The position numbers and the translations under genes were made by a program. From Ramlibacter lithotrophicus (GTDB taxonomy: Bacteria; Pseudomonadota; Gammaproteobacteria; Burkholderiales; Burkholderiaceae_C): a DNA stretch of 64,000 bases. The notes beneath the pieces were generated by a model that made no database searches, was not told the DNA's origin, and saw nothing but the letters and a program-made list of their open reading frames with translations. Location of the stretch: contig NZ_VTOX01000004.1 of assembly GCF_012184415.1 (NCBI RefSeq), positions 310,001-374,000 of the forward strand, in the 5' to 3' direction. Shown piece after piece: positions 1 to 8,040 of the stretch. Each line of letters begins with the position of its first letter. Positions within the stretch are counted from its first letter, which is position 1.

Positions 1-1
1 C

Positions 2-1027
2 CAGCCCGTGACGGCGAAGCCGAACATCACGCGCAAGGAGAAGATCGCCGTGATCGGCGCCGGACCCTCCGGCCTGGTCTGCGCCGGCGAACTGGCGCGC
101 CTGGGGTATTCGGTCACCGTCTACGAGGCGCTGCATGCGCCGGGCGGCGTGCTGCGCTACGGCATCCCCGAGTTCCGCCTGCCCAAGTCGGTGCTCGACT
201 GGGAGATCGGCGTGCTCAAGGCGATGGGCGTCGAGATCGTCTGCAACGTCGTGATCGGCCGCACCATCAAGATGGACGACCTGTTCGAGAACATGGGCTA
301 CGCGGCGGTGTTCATCGGCACCGGCGCCGGGCTGCCGCAGTTCCTGGGCATCCCCGGCGAGAACCTCAACGGCGTGATGTCGGCCAACGAGTTTCTCACC
401 CGCATGAACCTGATGGGCGGCTACAAGTTCCCCGAGAACGACACCCCGATGAAGGTCGGCAAGCGGGTTGCCGTCATCGGCGCCGGCAACACGGCGATGG
501 ACGCGGTGCGCTCGTCGCTGCGGCTGGGGGCGGAGGCGGCCTACATCGTGTATCGGCGCAGCGAGAAGGAAATGGGCGCGCGGGTCGAGGAATACCACCA
601 CGCGATCGAGGAAGGCGTCGACTTCCGCTGGCTCACCAATCCGCTGGAAGTCGTGGACGATGGCAACGGCTGGGTGAGTGGCCTGAAGTGCCAGAAGATG
701 AAGCTGGGCGAACCGGACGCGTCCGGACGCGCGCGGCCGATCCCGATAGAGGGCAGCGAATTCGTGCTGCCGGTGGACAACGTGGTGCTGGCGATCGGCA
801 CGACGCCCAACCCGCTGCTGACGCGAACGACCTCCGGGCTGATGACCAACAAGAAGGGCTGCCTGGTCGCCGACGAGAGCACCGGGCTGACGTCCAAGGC
901 GCTGGTGTTCGCCGGCGGCGACGCCGTGACCGGCGCGGCGACGGTGATCCTGGCGGCCGGGGCCGGCAAGCGCTCGGCCCAGGCGATCCACGAGGCGCTG
1001 CAGCAGGCGCCGGTGGCGGCCCACTGA
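2..1027 (+). CDS. GltD-like NAD(P)H/FAD oxidoreductase, 5' end outside window
   Basis: This is the C-terminal three quarters of a flavoprotein of the glutamate synthase small-subunit / PreT family, which passes electrons between NAD(P)H, FAD and iron-sulfur partners. Two dinucleotide-binding folds are visible: GAGPSGLVCAGELARLG near the start of the visible part, and GAGNTAMDAVRSSLRLG about 150 residues later. The C-terminal FAD motif contains AGGDAVTGAATVILAAGAGK. The reading frame is open to the window edge (codons at 2 and 5), and the usual N-terminal iron-sulfur domain of about 120 residues is missing, so the gene almost certainly begins upstream. A GTG at 8 is therefore unlikely to be the true start. 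It ends 51 bases before lutA. I cannot separate a GltD role from a PreT-like role without the upstream partner gene. Confidence 0.85.
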   Translation, partial: QPVTAKPNITRKEKIAVIGAGPSGLVCAGELARLGYSVTVYEALHAPGGVLRYGIPEFRLPKSVLDWEIGVLKAMGVEIVCNVVIGRTIKMDDLFENMGYAAVFIGTGAGLPQFLGIPGENLNGVMSANEFLTRMNLMGGYKFPENDTPMKVGKRVAVIGAGNTAMDAVRSSLRLGAEAAYIVYRRSEKEMGARVEEYHHAIEEGVDFRWLTNPLEVVDDGNGWVSGLKCQKMKLGEPDASGRARPIPIEGSEFVLPVDNVVLAIGTTPNPLLTRTTSGLMTNKKGCLVADESTGLTSKALVFAGGDAVTGAATVILAAGAGKRSAQAIHEALQQAPVAAH

Positions 1028-1078
1028 GCTGCCAGGCGGGAACGGCTCTTCAGAACGCTCCCGCCTCGAGGTCCTTCG

Positions 1079-1822
1079 ATGAAGGTCGCACTGTTCGTTC
1101 CCTGCTACGTCGACGCGTTCTTCCCGGAGGCGGGCATCGCCACGCTGGAACTGCTGGAGCGCTTCGGTTGCGAAGTCGAGTACCCGCTGGAGCAGACCTG
1201 CTGCGGGCAGCCGATGGCCAACGCCGGCTGCCATGACGACGCGCGCGCCGCCGAGGCGCTGTTTGCGAAGAACTTCGCGGGCTACGAGTACATCGTCACA
1301 CCGTCGGGCAGTTGCTGCCACCATGTCCGCGACCATCTCACCGCCATCGAGCAGACTCCTTCGGTGCAGGCAGTGCGGCGCAACACCGTGGAACTGGTGG
1401 AGTTCCTGCACGACGTGCTGCAGGTGCGCGAGTTTCCGTGGGCGCAGTTTCCGCACAAGGTGGGCCTGCACATCGGCTGCTCCACGCTGCGCAGGCTGGG
1501 CGAGGCCAGCACGTCCGAGGTGGCCGGACCGGCGTTCAGCAAGCCGCGCGCGCTGCTGTCGGCCGTGAAAGGCATCGAATTCGTGGCACCGCAGCGGGTC
1601 GACGAGTGCTGCGGCTTCGGCGGCACCTTTTCGGTGTTCGAGGAGCCGGTCTCGGCCCGCATGGGCCAGGACAAGGTGCGCGACCACGCGGGTGCCGGCG
1701 CCGAGTACATCGTGTCCCCGGACCTCTCCTGCCTGATGCACCAGCAGGGCTGTGCCCGGCGCCTCGGCGTCCCGCTGAAGTTCCTGCACATCGCGCAGGT
1801 GCTCAACGGAGCGCGCGAATGA
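1079..1822 (+). CDS. lutA: L-lactate utilization protein LutA (CCG-domain protein)
   Basis: LutA is one of three proteins of the cytoplasmic LutABC complex, which oxidises L-lactate to pyruvate using iron-sulfur clusters. The 247-residue product has the two expected cysteine-rich (CCG) domains. CCGQP lies near residue 41 and CCGFGGTF near residue 178, each preceded by an isolated cysteine pair typical of heterodisulfide-reductase-type CCG domains. Length matches the family. The start ATG at 1079 is the only one that preserves the conserved N-terminus beginning with a beta strand and PCYVD. The stop overlaps the lutB start by four bases (ATGA), so the two are translationally coupled. Confidence 0.93.
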   Translation: MKVALFVPCYVDAFFPEAGIATLELLERFGCEVEYPLEQTCCGQPMANAGCHDDARAAEALFAKNFAGYEYIVTPSGSCCHHVRDHLTAIEQTPSVQAVRRNTVELVEFLHDVLQVREFPWAQFPHKVGLHIGCSTLRRLGEASTSEVAGPAFSKPRALLSAVKGIEFVAPQRVDECCGFGGTFSVFEEPVSARMGQDKVRDHAGAGAEYIVSPDLSCLMHQQGCARRLGVPLKFLHIAQVLNGARE

Positions 1823-3225
1823 GGGCGCCGGCCGGCGCGACCGCCAACCGCGTCGACCACGCCGGTGCCGCGGCGGAGTTCATCGCCGCGCCGCAGCACG
1901 TCGAGTTCCACGACCGGCGGCTGTGGGAGATCCGCCGCAAGCGCGACCAGGAATGCCACGCGATTCCGGAGTGGGAGGAGCTGCGCTCGCTCGCCTCTGC
2001 CATCAAGGAGCACACGCTCAGCCACCTGTCCGGCTACCTGGAGGAGTTCGAGCGCAATGCCCGGGCCAACGGCGTCGTCGTGCACTGGGCGCGCGACGCG
2101 GCGGAGCACAACCAGATCGTCCACCAGGTCCTTGCCTCGCGCGGCGTGACGACGCTGGTCAAGAGCAAGTCGATGCTGACCGACGAATGCGAGCTGCGCC
2201 CCTTCCTCGCCCGGCGCGGCATCGAGGTGGTGGAGACCGACCTCGGCGAGCGCATCCAGCAGCTCGACGGCGAGCCGCCCAGCCACATCGTGATGCCGGC
2301 CGTGCACAAGCTGCGGGCCGACGTGGCGCAGCTGTTCGGCCGCACCATCGGCACCGATCCGCAGCAGGCCGATGTTCCCTACCTCGCGGAAAGCCAGCGC
2401 CAGCACACGCGGCCCTACTACCTGAAGGACAAGGTGGCCGGCCTGACGGGGGCGAACTTCGCGATCGCCGAGACCGGCTCGTTCGTGGTCTGCACCAACG
2501 AAGGCAATGCCGACCTCAGCGCGAACGTGCCGCGCCTGCACATCGCGTCGATCGGCATCGAGAAGCTCATTCCGCGCGTCGAGCACCTGGGCGTCTTCGT
2601 ACGCATGCTCTCGCGCAGCGCGCTGGGGTCGCCGATCACCCAGATCACGTCGCACTTCCGCGCGCCGCGCGAAGGAGCGGAACTGCACGTGGTACTGGTG
2701 GACAACGGCCGCTCGGAGCGGCTGGGCATGGACGACTTCTGGACCTCCCTGAAGTGCATCCGCTGCGGCGCGTGCATGAACACCTGCCCCGTGTACCGGC
2801 GCAGCGGCGGCCTCAGCTACGGCGCCACCTATTCGGGGCCGATCGGCGTCATCGTCGACCCCACCTTCAACCTGCACAAGTACAGCGCGCTGCCGTACGC
2901 GTCGACCATGAACGGCAGCTGCAGCATGGTGTGCCCGGTGAAGATCGACATCCACAGTCAGATCTTCCGCTGGCGCCAGGTGATCGCCGAGCGGCGCCAG
3001 CTGCCGCTGGCCAAGAAGGAGGCGATGCGCGTGGCCGGCCGCATCCTGGGCAGTCCGCGCCTCTATCGGGCCGCGGTGCAGGCGGCGGCCGCGGGGCTCG
3101 AGTGGCTGCCGCGCTTCATGGTCTACAACCCCTTCAACGCCTGGGGCCGGCAGCGCGAGCTGCCGGCGACGCCGCCGCTCACGTTCCGCGAGTGGTACCT
3201 GAAGAACCGGGGCGGCGGCACGTGA
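1819..3225 (+). CDS. lutB: L-lactate utilization iron-sulfur protein LutB
   Basis: LutB is the large iron-sulfur subunit of the lactate-oxidising LutABC complex. The start at 1819 overlaps the lutA stop, giving 468 residues, the normal length; an open frame continues upstream but only antisense to lutA content. A LUD-type domain fills the first 300 residues (for example IAETGSFVVCTNEGNADL). A ferredoxin-like motif CIRCGACMNTCP follows near residue 313. The second cluster site reads NGSCSMVCP, so the first cysteine of a classical CxxCxxxCP set is replaced by Asn. This may be normal for the YkgF branch of the family. Seventy to eighty bases separate it from lutC, filled by a GC-rich repeat. Confidence 0.93.
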   Translation: MRAPAGATANRVDHAGAAAEFIAAPQHVEFHDRRLWEIRRKRDQECHAIPEWEELRSLASAIKEHTLSHLSGYLEEFERNARANGVVVHWARDAAEHNQIVHQVLASRGVTTLVKSKSMLTDECELRPFLARRGIEVVETDLGERIQQLDGEPPSHIVMPAVHKLRADVAQLFGRTIGTDPQQADVPYLAESQRQHTRPYYLKDKVAGLTGANFAIAETGSFVVCTNEGNADLSANVPRLHIASIGIEKLIPRVEHLGVFVRMLSRSALGSPITQITSHFRAPREGAELHVVLVDNGRSERLGMDDFWTSLKCIRCGACMNTCPVYRRSGGLSYGATYSGPIGVIVDPTFNLHKYSALPYASTMNGSCSMVCPVKIDIHSQIFRWRQVIAERRQLPLAKKEAMRVAGRILGSPRLYRAAVQAAAAGLEWLPRFMVYNPFNAWGRQRELPATPPLTFREWYLKNRGGGT

Positions 3226-3249
3226 GCGCCGCACGGCCGCCCGAAGTCG

Positions 3250-3306
3250 CGAAGGCCCCCCTGGGGGGCAGCGACCCCCACGCAGTGGGGCTCAGCGTGG
3301 GGGCAG
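3250..3306. repeat. GC-rich palindromic intergenic repeat
   Basis: Six C, a T and six G form a palindrome at 3256-3268, followed by a second hairpin with arms CCCCAC and GTGGGG around 3276-3290 and a closing GTGGGGGC that can pair with an upstream GACCCCCAC. I recognise this style from short dispersed repeats between genes in Comamonadaceae, but no second copy occurs in this window. It sits inside the lut operon and its last bases fall where the lutC ribosome-binding site should be. Confidence 0.5.
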
Positions 3307-3307
3307 C

Positions 3308-3898
3308 ATGAGCTCCCGCCAGTTCGTCCTGGCCAACGTGCGGCGCAACCAGCCGGCCGCCGCGCCGTTGCCGCCGCTGCCGGCGTTCGAGCGCTCGCCC
3401 GTCGACCTGCCGGTGGCGTTCGGCGACGCGCTGGAGCGCATGGGCGGGCGGCTCGCGCTGCCGCCGGCCGGCGTGGCGCTCGATGAGTACATCCGGTCGC
3501 TGTTTCCGCAAGCCAGCGTGATCTGCTCCGCCACTGGCGAGGTGCATGGCACGTTCTCGGTGGCCGACGTGCGCGACCCGCGCGAACTGCAAGGGGTCGA
3601 CGTCGGCGTCGTGCGGGCCGCGTTCGGCGTCGCGGAGACGGGCTCGGTGGCGCTCGGCGAACGCGAGCTGGGCGTCAATGCGCTCGGCTTCCTGGCGCAG
3701 CACCTGGTCGTGCTGCTCGACCCGGCCGCCATCGTGGCGGACCTGCACGCCGCGTACTGGCAGCCGTGGTTCCGCGAAGCGCGCTATGCGGCCTTGATGA
3801 CCGGGCCGACCGCCACCGCCGACATCGAAGGCGTGCTGGTGCGCGGCGCGCAGGGCATCCGCAGCCTCACCGTGATCCTCGTCCCCGGTCCCGATTGA
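3308..3898 (+). CDS. lutC: Lactate utilization protein LutC (LUD domain)
   Basis: LutC is the third member of the LutABC lactate-oxidation complex. The 196-residue product carries the LUD (YkgG) fold, with GVAETGSVALGE near the middle and the conserved C-terminal segment GPTATADIEGVLVRG, which marks the family. It is slightly shorter than usual (about 200-230). The start ATG at 3308 follows the intergenic repeat directly; no classical Shine-Dalgarno is present apart from the G run of that repeat. The gene ends three bases before the convergent sialidase-like gene, so no terminator space exists between them. Confidence 0.9.
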   Translation: MSSRQFVLANVRRNQPAAAPLPPLPAFERSPVDLPVAFGDALERMGGRLALPPAGVALDEYIRSLFPQASVICSATGEVHGTFSVADVRDPRELQGVDVGVVRAAFGVAETGSVALGERELGVNALGFLAQHLVVLLDPAAIVADLHAAYWQPWFREARYAALMTGPTATADIEGVLVRGAQGIRSLTVILVPGPD

Positions 3899-3900
3899 GT

Positions 3901-5226
3901 TCAGCGCCGCAGCACGCCGCGCATGAGCCACACCCGGCTGCGCGCGCCGGCCCGGAAGCTGCTGTTGACCACAGCGACCGCGCCTTGTTCGCCCAGGGCC
4001 AGCTTCTTCATCAGCAGCCCCTGGCGGCTGCCGTTGGAGCCGCCTTCCGGATCGGCGCTGTCCCGCACGAGCGCGGGCGGCGTGAAGCTTGCGCCGCCGT
4101 CCGTCGACACGGCCACCGCCAGCCCGCGCGGCTGTTGCCGGGTGGCGCGTGCCAGCTCCCAGGTGACGACGACATTGCCGCGGCGGTCCGCCGCGAGCGA
4201 TGGATAAGAGGCGCTCACGGCGCCGGCCGGCATCGGCACGGAGATGTCACGGGGTGGCTCGAACGTTCGGCCGCCATCGAACGAACGGACATGGCGGACG
4301 CGCGAAGGTCCGAAGGGACCGTCGGCCGATTCGGCGTATGCGAGATGCAGCACGCCCGCGCTGTCGATCGCGAGCCTGGGAGCGTCGGAGTAGCCACGGC
4401 TGGGCGCCACCACCCTCGGCGCGGCGAACGTCGCTCCGTGGTCCTTGGAAACCGACAGCCGGATGTCGGCGGCGGCGTCTTCGCCCACGGTCCACGCGAG
4501 GTACGGCGTCCCGTCCGCCCCCAGGGCCAGCGACGGCGCGCGCGCGGGCAGCCGGCGGTCTGCCGCGACGCGCCGCGGCGGCGAGAAGGTCGTGCCGGCA
4601 TCGGTCGACCGGCTGTGCCACAGCGCGCCGTCGTATTCGGTCCACGCCGCGTGGATCGCGCCGCCCGGCCCGGCCACCAGGTCGAAGCTGCCGTTGTGCC
4701 AGACCTCGCGGTTGATGCGGCCCTTGCCGTCGCCGCCCTTCGACCGCGACAGGTTCAGTGGTTGCGCGAAGGTCGCGCCACCGCCGGCCGACCGCGCGAA
4801 GAAGATCTCGCCGCCATGCGAGCCGCCCGGGGTGAACACGATCTCCTGCCAGACGGCGTAGAGCTGCCGCGGCGCATCCGGTGCGAACGCCAGCCGTGGC
4901 AGCCACGAAAAGGTCGCCGGCTGGCGCGACACGTCGGTCGGCCGCGCCAGCTGCGGCCTGCCAGCCAGCGAGAAGCGCTGCAGCAGCACCGCCTTGCGCG
5001 CCTGGTCGACCCACGCCACGGCGATGCCGCCCGTGCCGTCGATCGCCACGGTGGGATCGTCGACGTAGTCGTAGCGCGATTCGTTCTGGCGCCACTGGCC
5101 TTGTTCACCGCGGCCGGCGGCAACCTCGGTCGTGCCCTGCCACACGAGTGGCGGAGGCGCCGCGTCCACCGCCGGCGCGCCGCCGCCGACCAGCGCCGCG
5201 AACACCAGCTTGAGCGCCCGCCGCAT
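3901..5226 (-). CDS. Exported sialidase-fold (BNR/Asp-box) beta-propeller protein
   Basis: The 441-residue product starts with a signal peptide (hydrophobic stretch then VDAAP) and is otherwise built of repeated blades. Asp-box-like motifs recur, for example [33 protein letters not shown] and [11 protein letters not shown], each of the S-x-D-x-G-x-T-F type found in sialidases and related propellers. The catalytic Arg triad and Tyr of true sialidases cannot be assigned by eye, so enzymatic activity is doubtful. It may be a periplasmic binding or scaffold propeller. The start lies eight bases after the stop of the EamA gene on the same strand, so the two are probably cotranscribed. Confidence 0.75.
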   Translation of the reverse strand: MRRALKLVFAALVGGGAPAVDAAPPPLVWQGTTEVAAGRGEQGQWRQNESRYDYVDDPTVAIDGTGGIAVAWVDQARKAVLLQRFSLAGRPQLARPTDVSRQPATFSWLPRLAFAPDAPRQLYAVWQEIVFTPGGSHGGEIFFARSAGGGATFAQPLNLSRSKGGDGKGRINREVWHNGSFDLVAGPGGAIHAAWTEYDGALWHSRSTDAGTTFSPPRRVAADRRLPARAPSLALGADGTPYLAWTVGEDAAADIRLSVSKDHGATFAAPRVVAPSRGYSDAPRLAIDSAGVLHLAYAESADGPFGPSRVRHVRSFDGGRTFEPPRDISVPMPAGAVSASYPSLAADRRGNVVVTWELARATRQQPRGLAVAVSTDGGASFTPPALVRDSADPEGGSNGSRQGLLMKKLALGEQGAVAVVNSSFRAGARSRVWLMRGVLRR

Positions 5227-5233
5227 CGACGTC

Positions 5234-6127
5234 TCACCTGGCGGGCGCCGCCGCCTTGCCCGGCCACAGCACCGAAGCGATCGCCACCACCATCAGGACC
5301 ACCGCGGCGGCGTCCTGCCAGTGCAGTACCTCGCCCAGCCAGACGGCGCCGACGAGGACACCGAGGACCGGGATGAACATCACGCTGAGCGTCGACGCGA
5401 TCGGCGGCAGGCCGCGCGCCAGCGACAGCCAAGCCGCCTGCGAGAAGCCGAAGATCAGCAGCGCGTTGTAGGCGATGGCGCCCCAGGCCGCTTGCGGCGG
5501 CATCTGCCATTGCGCGCGTTCGAACACCAGCGCCAGCCCGCCGGCGACCACCGCCGCCAGCGCCGTCATCCAGAACGACAGCGTCAAGGTGTCGGCCTCG
5601 ATGCGGCTGCGCCGCATCATGTGCGTGCCCAGCGCCCACACCGCGGCGGAGAACAGGGCCAGCGCCACGCCGAGCGGGCGGCCGGCGAGCACGGTGAATT
5701 CGTGCCACAGCAGCAAGGTCACGCCCAGCGCCGCCGCGCCGACACCGAGCCAGCCGCGCAGCCCGAGCCGCGCGCGAAACAGCACGGCGCCGATCAGCGC
5801 GGAGAAGATCGGCATGGTGTAGGCCAGGATCGCTGCGCGGCCGCTGGTCAGGGTGCGCAGCGCCAGGATCATGCAGATGTTCCAGACCACCATGTTGGTC
5901 AGCGCCAGCCAGAACAGCTCGCCCCAGTGCCGGCGCGGCACGCGGAACGGCACTTTCAGTGCGACCAGCACCAGCGCGAGCACCGGCAACCCGAGCAACA
6001 CCGTGATGGCGCGAAAGCTCAGCGCGGGAAAGTGGCTGACCCCCAGTTTCATCATGGGCCAGTTGATGCCCCAGACCAGGGTGAGGGCGACCAGGGTCGC
6101 GAGCTGGTGTCGGCTGAGGCGCTGCAT
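5234..6127 (-). CDS. EamA/DMT-family membrane transporter
   Basis: This 297-residue protein has the ten hydrophobic segments and the internal two-fold repeat of EamA (drug/metabolite transporter) proteins. Each half carries the typical motif: [12 protein letters not shown] at the beginning of the first, and [12 protein letters not shown] at the start of the second. Members export amino acids, metabolites or toxic compounds across the inner membrane; the substrate cannot be read from the sequence. It heads a two-gene unit with the sialidase-fold gene and diverges from pyrF across 54 bases. Confidence 0.85.
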   Translation of the reverse strand: MQRLSRHQLATLVALTLVWGINWPMMKLGVSHFPALSFRAITVLLGLPVLALVLVALKVPFRVPRRHWGELFWLALTNMVVWNICMILALRTLTSGRAAILAYTMPIFSALIGAVLFRARLGLRGWLGVGAAALGVTLLLWHEFTVLAGRPLGVALALFSAAVWALGTHMMRRSRIEADTLTLSFWMTALAAVVAGGLALVFERAQWQMPPQAAWGAIAYNALLIFGFSQAAWLSLARGLPPIASTLSVMFIPVLGVLVGAVWLGEVLHWQDAAAVVLMVVAIASVLWPGKAAAPAR

Positions 6128-6167
6128 GGTGGCCGATTGTCGGGCAAGCGACGCATGAGCCGCTTAC

Positions 6168-6173
6168 TACAAT
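6168..6173 (+). promoter_or_regulatory. Possible -10 box for pyrF
   Basis: TACAAT lies eight bases before the pyrF ATG. No convincing -35 is seen 16-18 bases upstream. If used, the transcript would be nearly leaderless. Confidence 0.35.
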
Positions 6174-6181
6174 CGGACGCC

Positions 6182-7006
6182 ATGACCTTCATCCAGATGC
6201 TCGAGGAGGCGCAGCGGCGCAACCGCTCCATGCTGTGCGTGGGGCTCGACCCCGAGCCGGCTCGCTTTCCCGGAGCGATGCGCGGGGACCCGGGGAAGAT
6301 CTACGACTTCTGCGCGCGCATCGTCGATGCGACCGCCGGCCTGGTGATCGCGTTCAAGCCGCAGATCGCGTATTTCGCGGCCCACCGGGCCGAGCTGCAG
6401 CTCGAGCAGCTGATGCAGCACATTCGCCGCGTGGCGCCGCAGGTGCCGGTGATCCTGGACGCCAAGCGCGGGGACATCGGTTCCACCGCGGAGCAGTATG
6501 CGCGCGAGGCGTTCGAGCGCTACGGCGCCGACGCCGTCACGCTGTCGCCCTTCATGGGATTCGACTCGATCGAGCCCTACCTGAAGCGCGAGGGCAAGGG
6601 GGCGTTCCTGCTGTGCCGCACGTCCAACAAGGGCGGCGACGACCTGCAGAACCAGCGGCTCGCCTCCGTCGACGGCCAGCCGCTGCTGTACGAGCACGTC
6701 GCGCGCCTGGCGCAGGGCCCCTGGAACCTCAATGGCCAGCTCGGGCTGGTGGTGGGCGCCACTTATCCGGCGGAGATCGAGCGCGTGCGGCAGGTCGCGC
6801 CGACGCTGCCGCTGCTGATCCCCGGGGTCGGCGCGCAGGGCGGCGACGCGGCTGCCACCGTGAAGGCCGGCTGGCGGCCGGACGGTCCGATCGTGGTGAA
6901 TTCGTCGCGTGCGATCCTGTATGCGTCGGCAGGCGAGGATTTCCCGGCGGCCGCCGCGCGCGAGGCCGAGCACACGCGCGCGGCGCTGCAAGCGGCACGC
7001 GGCTGA
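6182..7006 (+). CDS. pyrF: Orotidine 5'-phosphate decarboxylase, type 2
   Basis: PyrF decarboxylates OMP to UMP, the last step of de novo pyrimidine synthesis, in the cytoplasm. The catalytic Lys-Asp-Lys-Asp network is represented by [14 protein letters not shown] near residue 93. The phosphate-binding C-terminal part has [10 protein letters not shown] and VNSSRAI. At 274 residues it matches the type-2 (long) branch usual in Burkholderiales and Actinobacteria rather than the 230-residue E. coli form. The ATG at 6182 gives the conserved N-terminus; the open frame extending upstream overlaps the divergent EamA gene and is not coding. Confidence 0.95.
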   Translation: MTFIQMLEEAQRRNRSMLCVGLDPEPARFPGAMRGDPGKIYDFCARIVDATAGLVIAFKPQIAYFAAHRAELQLEQLMQHIRRVAPQVPVILDAKRGDIGSTAEQYAREAFERYGADAVTLSPFMGFDSIEPYLKREGKGAFLLCRTSNKGGDDLQNQRLASVDGQPLLYEHVARLAQGPWNLNGQLGLVVGATYPAEIERVRQVAPTLPLLIPGVGAQGGDAAATVKAGWRPDGPIVVNSSRAILYASAGEDFPAAAAREAEHTRAALQAARG

Positions 7007-7027
7007 TCGCGGGCGGGCCGGCCGCGA

Positions 7028-7411
7028 TCAGCGGCAGTGATAGACGCGGACGACCGGATCCTGCCCGAACACGAGGGCAAACGCGTCCCGGCAGCCGGTA
7101 GCCGGGTCGACCTGGTACACCGCCACCATTCCCGGCGGACTGCCCCCGCCCGGAATGTCCATGAGCAGGACGGGCTCGCCCAGCGCCGCGCGCAGCCTGG
7201 AAAACGGCTGCTGCTGCCATTGCCGGTTCATCGCCACCTCACGCCGGGTCGCGGCGCTGCCGCTGGCGATGGAGTCCGCCTCGGTGGGGCCTTCGCGCCA
7301 CTCCTTGCGGGCCGTCTCGCAGCCCGCCGCGAGCAGCAGCAGCGCGACGAGGGGGAGCCGCCAGGCTTGGCACGTCGCGCGCAGTGCGCCGGCCGCGATC
7401 GGGGAATTCAT
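7028..7411 (-). CDS. Small predicted lipoprotein of unknown function
   Basis: I chose the ATG at 7411, giving 127 residues with a clean lipoprotein signal: a basic N-terminus, hydrophobic LPLVALLLLAAG and then the lipidated Cys (residue 32 or so). A longer frame begins at 7609 but its extra 66 residues are Pro/Ala/Arg-rich and lack a signal. The mature part has a short conserved-looking domain (ALGEPVLLMDIPGGG, VYQVDPATGCRDAF) resembling small 'SmpA/OmlA-like' or unassigned envelope lipoproteins. I do not recognise a defined family. It is transcribed away from the cytochrome c5 gene. Confidence 0.6.
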   Translation of the reverse strand: MNSPIAAGALRATCQAWRLPLVALLLLAAGCETARKEWREGPTEADSIASGSAATRREVAMNRQWQQQPFSRLRAALGEPVLLMDIPGGGSPPGMVAVYQVDPATGCRDAFALVFGQDPVVRVYHCR

Positions 7412-7603
7412 GAAGCCGCTCTCGATATCGCCTCGGCAATTCCATTTGCTGGGCAGGGTGATTGAAGCACAAGATGCAGTCGGTTGCACCGCCCGCCTCC
7501 CCGCCGCCGGCGGCTCGTTCCCGCTCCCAGGAAGCCGCGCGGCGAATTTCCCTCCATCGGGAGCCTCTGGAGGCGGGCGCGAGGCGCCTGCGCGCACCAG
7601 CGC

Positions 7604-7619
7604 AGGCACGGGGCTTGCA
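7604..7619 (+). promoter_or_regulatory. Candidate sigma-54 promoter for cytochrome c5 gene
   Basis: The sequence AGGCACGGGGCTTGCA matches the sigma-54 consensus (TGGCACG, four bases, TTGCA/T) at all positions except the first T. The GG and GC dinucleotides have the required 12-base offset. The cytochrome ATG lies 41 bases downstream. Confidence 0.7.
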
Positions 7620-7659
7620 TGAGGAGCCGTACTTTCTCAACCGTGATGGAGTGCATCCA

Positions 7660-7965
7660 ATGAAGTGGGCAGCAGCCGGCCTGGTGGCCGTTGTTTCGAT
7701 GGGTTTTGCGACCGTGGCAAGCGCCGCGGACGGCAAGGCCGTGTACGAGAAGACCTGCGTGGCCTGCCACGCCGCCGGCGTGGCCAATGCGCCCAAGCTC
7801 GGTGACAAGGCCGCCTGGGCGCCGCGCACCGGTGGCGGCAAGGCCGCGCTGGTGGCTTCGGTGAAGGCCGGCAAGGGCGCCATGCCGCCCAAGGCGGGCA
7901 ACGCCGCGCTGACCGACGAGGAAATCGGCGCCGCGGTCGACTACATGCTGGCGACCGTGAAGTAG
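7660..7965 (+). CDS. Periplasmic monoheme cytochrome c5
   Basis: The 101-residue product has a signal peptide ending around ASAAD and a mature class I cytochrome c5 domain. The heme site is CVACH and the axial Met lies in GAMPPKAGN, the typical c5 signature. Such proteins are soluble or membrane-associated electron carriers in the periplasm. The ATG at 7660 is preferred over upstream starts because it places the signal peptide correctly and lies 41 bases from the sigma-54 promoter. It closely resembles the N-terminal domain of the fused cytochrome at 16350. A strong bidirectional terminator follows. Its position at the edge of the multiheme region suggests it shuttles electrons to or from those proteins. 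Confidence 0.92.
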   Translation: MKWAAAGLVAVVSMGFATVASAADGKAVYEKTCVACHAAGVANAPKLGDKAAWAPRTGGGKAALVASVKAGKGAMPPKAGNAALTDEEIGAAVDYMLATVK

Positions 7966-7997
7966 CCGGGCGGGCCGCCGGCCGGCGGCCTTCCGGA

Positions 7998-8030
7998 ATG
8001 AAAACGCCGCGCGGTGCGCGGCGTTTTCAT
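7998..8030. terminator. Bidirectional rho-independent terminator
   Basis: A perfect 15-base inverted repeat (arm ATGAAAACGCCGCGC, three-base loop) carries A-rich and T-rich flanks on both sides. It can stop transcription from the c5 gene and from the convergent cytochrome operon. Confidence 0.85.
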
Positions 8031-8040
8031 TGGGCGAACG

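Noticed and set aside
1282-3234. A 650-codon minus-strand frame opposite lutA and lutB
   Set aside because: The product is compositionally biased (Arg, Ala, His, Asp) with no domain, and it is antisense to well-identified genes.
3901-5226. Exported propeller as part of the cytochrome system
   Set aside because: It is a sialidase-fold rather than NHL protein, is coupled to an EamA transporter, and is separated from the cytochromes by pyrF. No link beyond proximity can be shown.
5132-6181. Long upstream extension of the pyrF frame
   Set aside because: It runs antisense through the EamA gene and gives His/Gln/Arg-rich sequence. The PyrF family N-terminus fits ATG 6182 exactly.
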